Shown here piece by piece: positions 33,600 through 36,585 of a stretch of DNA of 36,585 nt. Positions within the stretch are counted from its first letter, which is position 1, and every line of letters starts with the position of its first letter. The position numbers and the translations under genes were made by a program. Below the pieces are notes generated by a model, which saw nothing but the letters and a program-made list of their open reading frames with translations, did not search any database and was not told the DNA's origin. The DNA comes from Bacteroidaceae bacterium (lineage in GTDB: Bacteria > Bacteroidota > Bacteroidia > Bacteroidales > Bacteroidaceae), in the NCBI GenBank assembly GCA_024398515.1, contig JAKSIZ010000024.1, positions 1 to 36,585 on the forward strand. Reading direction: 5' to 3'.

Positions 33600-36215
33600 T
33601 TATTCCTCTACTTTAAGGTCTTCAGGATTTGGTTCTTCGTCGAGATCCTCTTCTTCGATGATAGGTTCTTCGACTGTTGTTGCAGTCTGAACACCGAGAG
33701 CATTCTCCTTGTCCTCCAATTCCTTTCGGTTTTCTTCCTCAATCATTGCAGCGAGTTCTGAACTCATAACGGTGCAGACACTTGCAATGACATCGTTCTT
33801 CTTCTCAAGGTTGATGAGTCGAACGCCCTGTGTAGCACGTCCCATGACGCGTGCATCGGTCACTGCTATGCGGAGTACGATGCCACTCTTGTTGATTATC
33901 ATGAGGTCTTCCTGCTCTGTGACGGTCTTCAATGCAACTACACGACCTGTCTTTTCAGTGATGTTCAATGTCTTGACACCCTTTACGCCACGCGATGTTG
34001 TGCGGTAAGAATCAATGTCACTACGCTTTCCATAGCCGTTCTCGGAAACTACCATTACCGTTTCCTTTTCCTTGTCGTTGATTACAATCATGCCTATAGC
34101 CTCGTCGTCGCCTTCGTCAAGTCGCATACCACGAACACCTGTTGATACACGGCCCATCACACGAACTTGGTTTTCATTGAAGTGAACGGCACGTCCATTG
34201 CGGTTTGCAATAACGATTTCGTCGTTGCCATTCGTCAGGCGTACATCAACTACGCGGTCGCCTTCAAGTATATTGATGGCGCGGACACCGATTGAACGTG
34301 GGCGAGAGTATGCCTCAAGACAAGTCTTCTTAATGATACCGTTCTTTGTGCAGAACATAACATAGTGGCTGTTGAGGAACTCTTGTGACGCATTTTTACG
34401 TATCGGAAGTATTGCGTTGAGCTTATCGTCAGGGTCAATCTGCAATAAGTTTTGCACTGCACGGCCCTTTCCGTTCTTTGCACCCTCTGGTATTTCGTAG
34501 CATTTCATCCAGTAGCAGCGTCCCTTCTGGGTGAAGAAGAGCAGCAACTGGTGCATACGTGCAAAGTAAATGAACTCTGTAAAGTCTTGGTCGCGGGTTG
34601 TTGCGCCCTTGCTTCCTACGCCACCACGTGCCTGTTCGCGGAACTCTGTGAGCGGAGTACGCTTGATGTATCCGAGGTGAGAAACCGTGATAACCACTGG
34701 ATCGTCTGGATAGAAATCCTCAGCATTGAACTCTTCTGCCGACGGACGAATCTCTGTCTTGCGCTCATCGCCGTATTTTTCCTTTACTTCCAGCAACTCA
34801 TCCTTCATCACCTTCTTGCAAAGATTGTCGTCAACGAGTATCTGGTTGTAGTATTCTATCTTGCGTTGCAGCTCGTCGTACTCGGCATGGAGCTTGTCCT
34901 GCATAAGTCCTGTGAGCTGTGCCAGGCGCATGTCAACGATAGCCTTAGCCTGAATCTCGTCGAGACCAAAGCGTGACATCAATGCCAACTGCGCATCTGC
35001 AGGGCTCTTTGACGACTTAATAATCTGCACAACCTCGTCAATGTTGTCGCTGGCTATGATTAATCCTTCGAGTATATGGGCACGTTCTTCTGCCTTGCGA
35101 AGGTCATATTTTGTGCGGCGGATGGTTACGTCGTGACGATGTTCAACGAAATACTTGATGCATTCCTTCAATGACAACAGCTTTGGACGCCCATTGACGA
35201 GCGCAATGTTGTTTACTGAGAACGAACTTTGAAGCGCTGTCATCTTGAAAAGCTTGTTGAGAACCACGCGAGTGTTGGCATCTTTCTTCACGTCGATAAC
35301 GATACGCATACCTCTACGGTCCGATTCATCGTTGGCATTGCTTATGCCTTCGAGCTTCTTTTCGTTTACCAACTGGGCGATATACTGAATAAGTTCAGCC
35401 TTGTTTACGCCGTAAGGTATCTCGGTGATAACAATCTTGTCGTGTGTCTCGTCGGTTTCAATCTCAGCCCTTGCACGCATTACTACGCGTCCACGACCTG
35501 TCTCGTAAGCCTCGCGCACGCCTTGCAGTCCTGTGATTATTGCTCCGGTAGGGAAGTCAGGGGCTTTAATGTACTCCATCAAGCCGTCAAGATCTATCTC
35601 CGGATTGTCTATGTAAGCCACGCATCCGTCGATAACCTCGCTAAGGTTGTGCGTAGGAATGTTTGTTGCCATACCAACAGCAATACCCGTACCACCGTTT
35701 ACGAGCAGGTTAGGTATCTTTGTCGGCATCACGGTTGGCTCTTGAAGTGTGTCGTCGAAGTTGTTCTGCATATCGACTGTTTCCTTCTCCAAGTCGTCCA
35801 TCATGTGCTCACCTATACGTGAGAGGCGGCATTCCGTGTAACGCATTGCGGCTGCAGAGTCGCCATCTACACTACCAAAGTTTCCCTGACCGTCAACAAG
35901 TTTATAGCGCATGTTCCAGTCTTGTCCCATGCGGACAAGTGCACCATACACCGAACTGTCGCCATGAGGGTGGTACTTACCGAGCACTTCGCCTACGACG
36001 CGGGCGCTTTTCTTGTAAGGGTTGTTGCTTGTGTTGCCCAGTCCCATCATACCGTAGAGGATACGGCGTTGCACTGGTTTGAAACCATCACGAACATCAG
36101 GGAGGGCACGTGCCACGATTACCGACATGGAATAGTCGATATAGCTGGCTTTCATCTCCTCCTCGATGTTGATTTTAATAATTCTGTCTTGATCAAAATT
36201 TTGTAATTCGTCCAT
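33600..36215 (-). CDS. gyrA: DNA gyrase subunit A
   Basis: An 871-residue type IIA topoisomerase subunit that cuts and rejoins DNA, making negative supercoils with GyrB. The catalytic tyrosine is Y126 in AAMRYTECR. The winged-helix region has [16 protein letters not shown] (81-96); S87 equals E. coli S83, and G91 equals E. coli D87. The GyrA box appears as QARGGVG, marking it as gyrase and not topoisomerase IV, followed by six beta-pinwheel blades (for example [20 protein letters not shown]). The C terminus is a long acidic tail ([19 protein letters not shown]). The minus-strand ATG at 36215 gives the usual N terminus. Confidence 0.95.
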   Translation of the reverse strand: MDELQNFDQDRIIKINIEEEMKASYIDYSMSVIVARALPDVRDGFKPVQRRILYGMMGLGNTSNNPYKKSARVVGEVLGKYHPHGDSSVYGALVRMGQDWNMRYKLVDGQGNFGSVDGDSAAAMRYTECRLSRIGEHMMDDLEKETVDMQNNFDDTLQEPTVMPTKIPNLLVNGGTGIAVGMATNIPTHNLSEVIDGCVAYIDNPEIDLDGLMEYIKAPDFPTGAIITGLQGVREAYETGRGRVVMRARAEIETDETHDKIVITEIPYGVNKAELIQYIAQLVNEKKLEGISNANDESDRRGMRIVIDVKKDANTRVVLNKLFKMTALQSSFSVNNIALVNGRPKLLSLKECIKYFVEHRHDVTIRRTKYDLRKAEERAHILEGLIIASDNIDEVVQIIKSSKSPADAQLALMSRFGLDEIQAKAIVDMRLAQLTGLMQDKLHAEYDELQRKIEYYNQILVDDNLCKKVMKDELLEVKEKYGDERKTEIRPSAEEFNAEDFYPDDPVVITVSHLGYIKRTPLTEFREQARGGVGSKGATTRDQDFTEFIYFARMHQLLLFFTQKGRCYWMKCYEIPEGAKNGKGRAVQNLLQIDPDDKLNAILPIRKNASQEFLNSHYVMFCTKNGIIKKTCLEAYSRPRSIGVRAINILEGDRVVDVRLTNGNDEIVIANRNGRAVHFNENQVRVMGRVSTGVRGMRLDEGDDEAIGMIVINDKEKETVMVVSENGYGKRSDIDSYRTTSRGVKGVKTLNITEKTGRVVALKTVTEQEDLMIINKSGIVLRIAVTDARVMGRATQGVRLINLEKKNDVIASVCTVMSSELAAMIEEENRKELEDKENALGVQTATTVEEPIIEEEDLDEEPNPEDLKVEE

Positions 36216-36256
36216 TATTTTTTGAGCGTTTATATATAAAATTCTTAATAAGCGTT

Positions 36257-36264
36257 CAAAGTTA
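36257..36264 (-). promoter_or_regulatory. Possible -7 element for gyrA
   Basis: On the minus strand TAACTTTG matches TAnnTTTG, 42 nt before the gyrA ATG. A clear -33 TTTG is lacking at the right distance. Confidence 0.4.
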
Positions 36265-36481
36265 CAAAATTTTATTCAACCATCAACCTCTTTTTCACAT
36301 TATTTTTGATTTAAGCCCATTTTTAAGCGATTTCAGCGCATTTGGCATAATTTTGCGCATATAGTTTTACCTTTCGAGGCATGTTTTTTTATACTTCGAG
36401 CCGATGTTGCGCAGGCAATGAATGTCATCGTTTCATCATGCGAACGCTATACTTTCTCAAGACGAACGCTTAACCTGAAAA

Positions 36482-36541
36482 AAAGTTGTACAACTTTCAT
36501 CTGAAAGTTGTACAACTTTTGCGCGAAAGTTGTACAACTTT
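36482..36541. repeat. Triple palindrome array, type 2 (site C)
   Basis: Three perfect copies of AAAGTTGTACAACTTT begin at 36482, 36504 and 36526 (period 22; spacers CATCTG and TGCGCG). It is preceded by GAACGCTTAACCTGAAAA and followed by a T run, then CCACCCCCACCAGA, similar to the flanks of site B. It is very close to the end of the window. Confidence 0.9.
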
Positions 36542-36585
36542 TTTCCACCCCCACCAGACACCCCTGTAGAGCCTATCGCTCACCC

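Larger units (their letters stand above)
36216..36585. other. AT-rich region upstream of gyrA
   Basis: This 370-bp stretch runs to the window edge. It contains a possible minus-strand -7 box (36257-36264) and a triple palindrome (36482-36541). No gene is seen. Confidence 0.65.

Noticed and set aside
34452-34976. Plus-strand open frame of 174 codons opposite gyrA
   Set aside because: The minus strand encodes conserved GyrA sequence throughout; the composition of the plus-strand frame is unlike a real protein.

Overview
The window looks like a chromosomal segment from a member of the Bacteroidales, most likely Prevotellaceae. This rests on gene content and promoter style, not on a database match. 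The ATP synthase operon has the Bacteroidetes order (beta, epsilon, small membrane protein, a, c, b, delta, alpha, gamma). A GH97 glycosidase, a BspA-like leucine-rich-repeat surface protein and gyrA followed by a TPR protein are all present. Several genes carry the Bacteroidetes promoter TTTG-N19/20-TAnnTTTG. Shine-Dalgarno sequences are mostly absent.

Region 1 (about 1-7,850) is AT-rich accessory DNA. It opens with a DEDDh exonuclease. Then come three unrelated cargo genes, each sitting just behind a copy of the exonuclease 3' end: the intact gene, then two decayed tails. The third cargo is a GmrSD-like DUF262/HNH protein with a PUA/EVE-like N terminus, overlapping by 4 nt a single-HKD PLD-family nuclease gene. 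After a repeat-rich gap there is a tight four-gene cluster of unknown function ending in a DUF1835-like protein. This looks like a defence or accessory hotspot.

Region 2 (8,124-13,213) is carbohydrate metabolism (GH97 glycosidase, ROK sugar kinase, class I phosphomannose isomerase) plus a cation diffusion facilitator. A mosaic secreted LRR/dockerin/CBM-like protein follows (13,474-15,705).

Region 3 (16,109-25,151) is the complete F1Fo ATP synthase operon followed by a secreted 5'-nucleotidase. Its intergenic spacers carry related short repeats, and atpC is bracketed by a perfect 31-bp direct repeat.

Region 4 (25,843-32,219) is a compact histidine operon: hisG-hisD-hisC-hisB-hisA-hisF/IE. 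Two things are unusual. HisF is fused in frame to HisIE, and hisH is absent. In the fused HisF, two of the four residues that form the ammonia gate toward HisH are replaced. A strong hairpin terminator separates this operon from a convergent gyrA-TPR unit on the minus strand (36,215-32,316).

The intergenic DNA holds several repeat families. The most striking has four members, each made of three copies of a 16-17 bp palindrome separated by exactly 6 nt. They lie at 5,457, 15,856, 25,529 and 36,482. They come in two sequence types with the same geometry, next to A/T runs and, in two cases, next to a 44-bp hairpin repeat. No tRNA, rRNA, CRISPR array, transposase or integrase was found.
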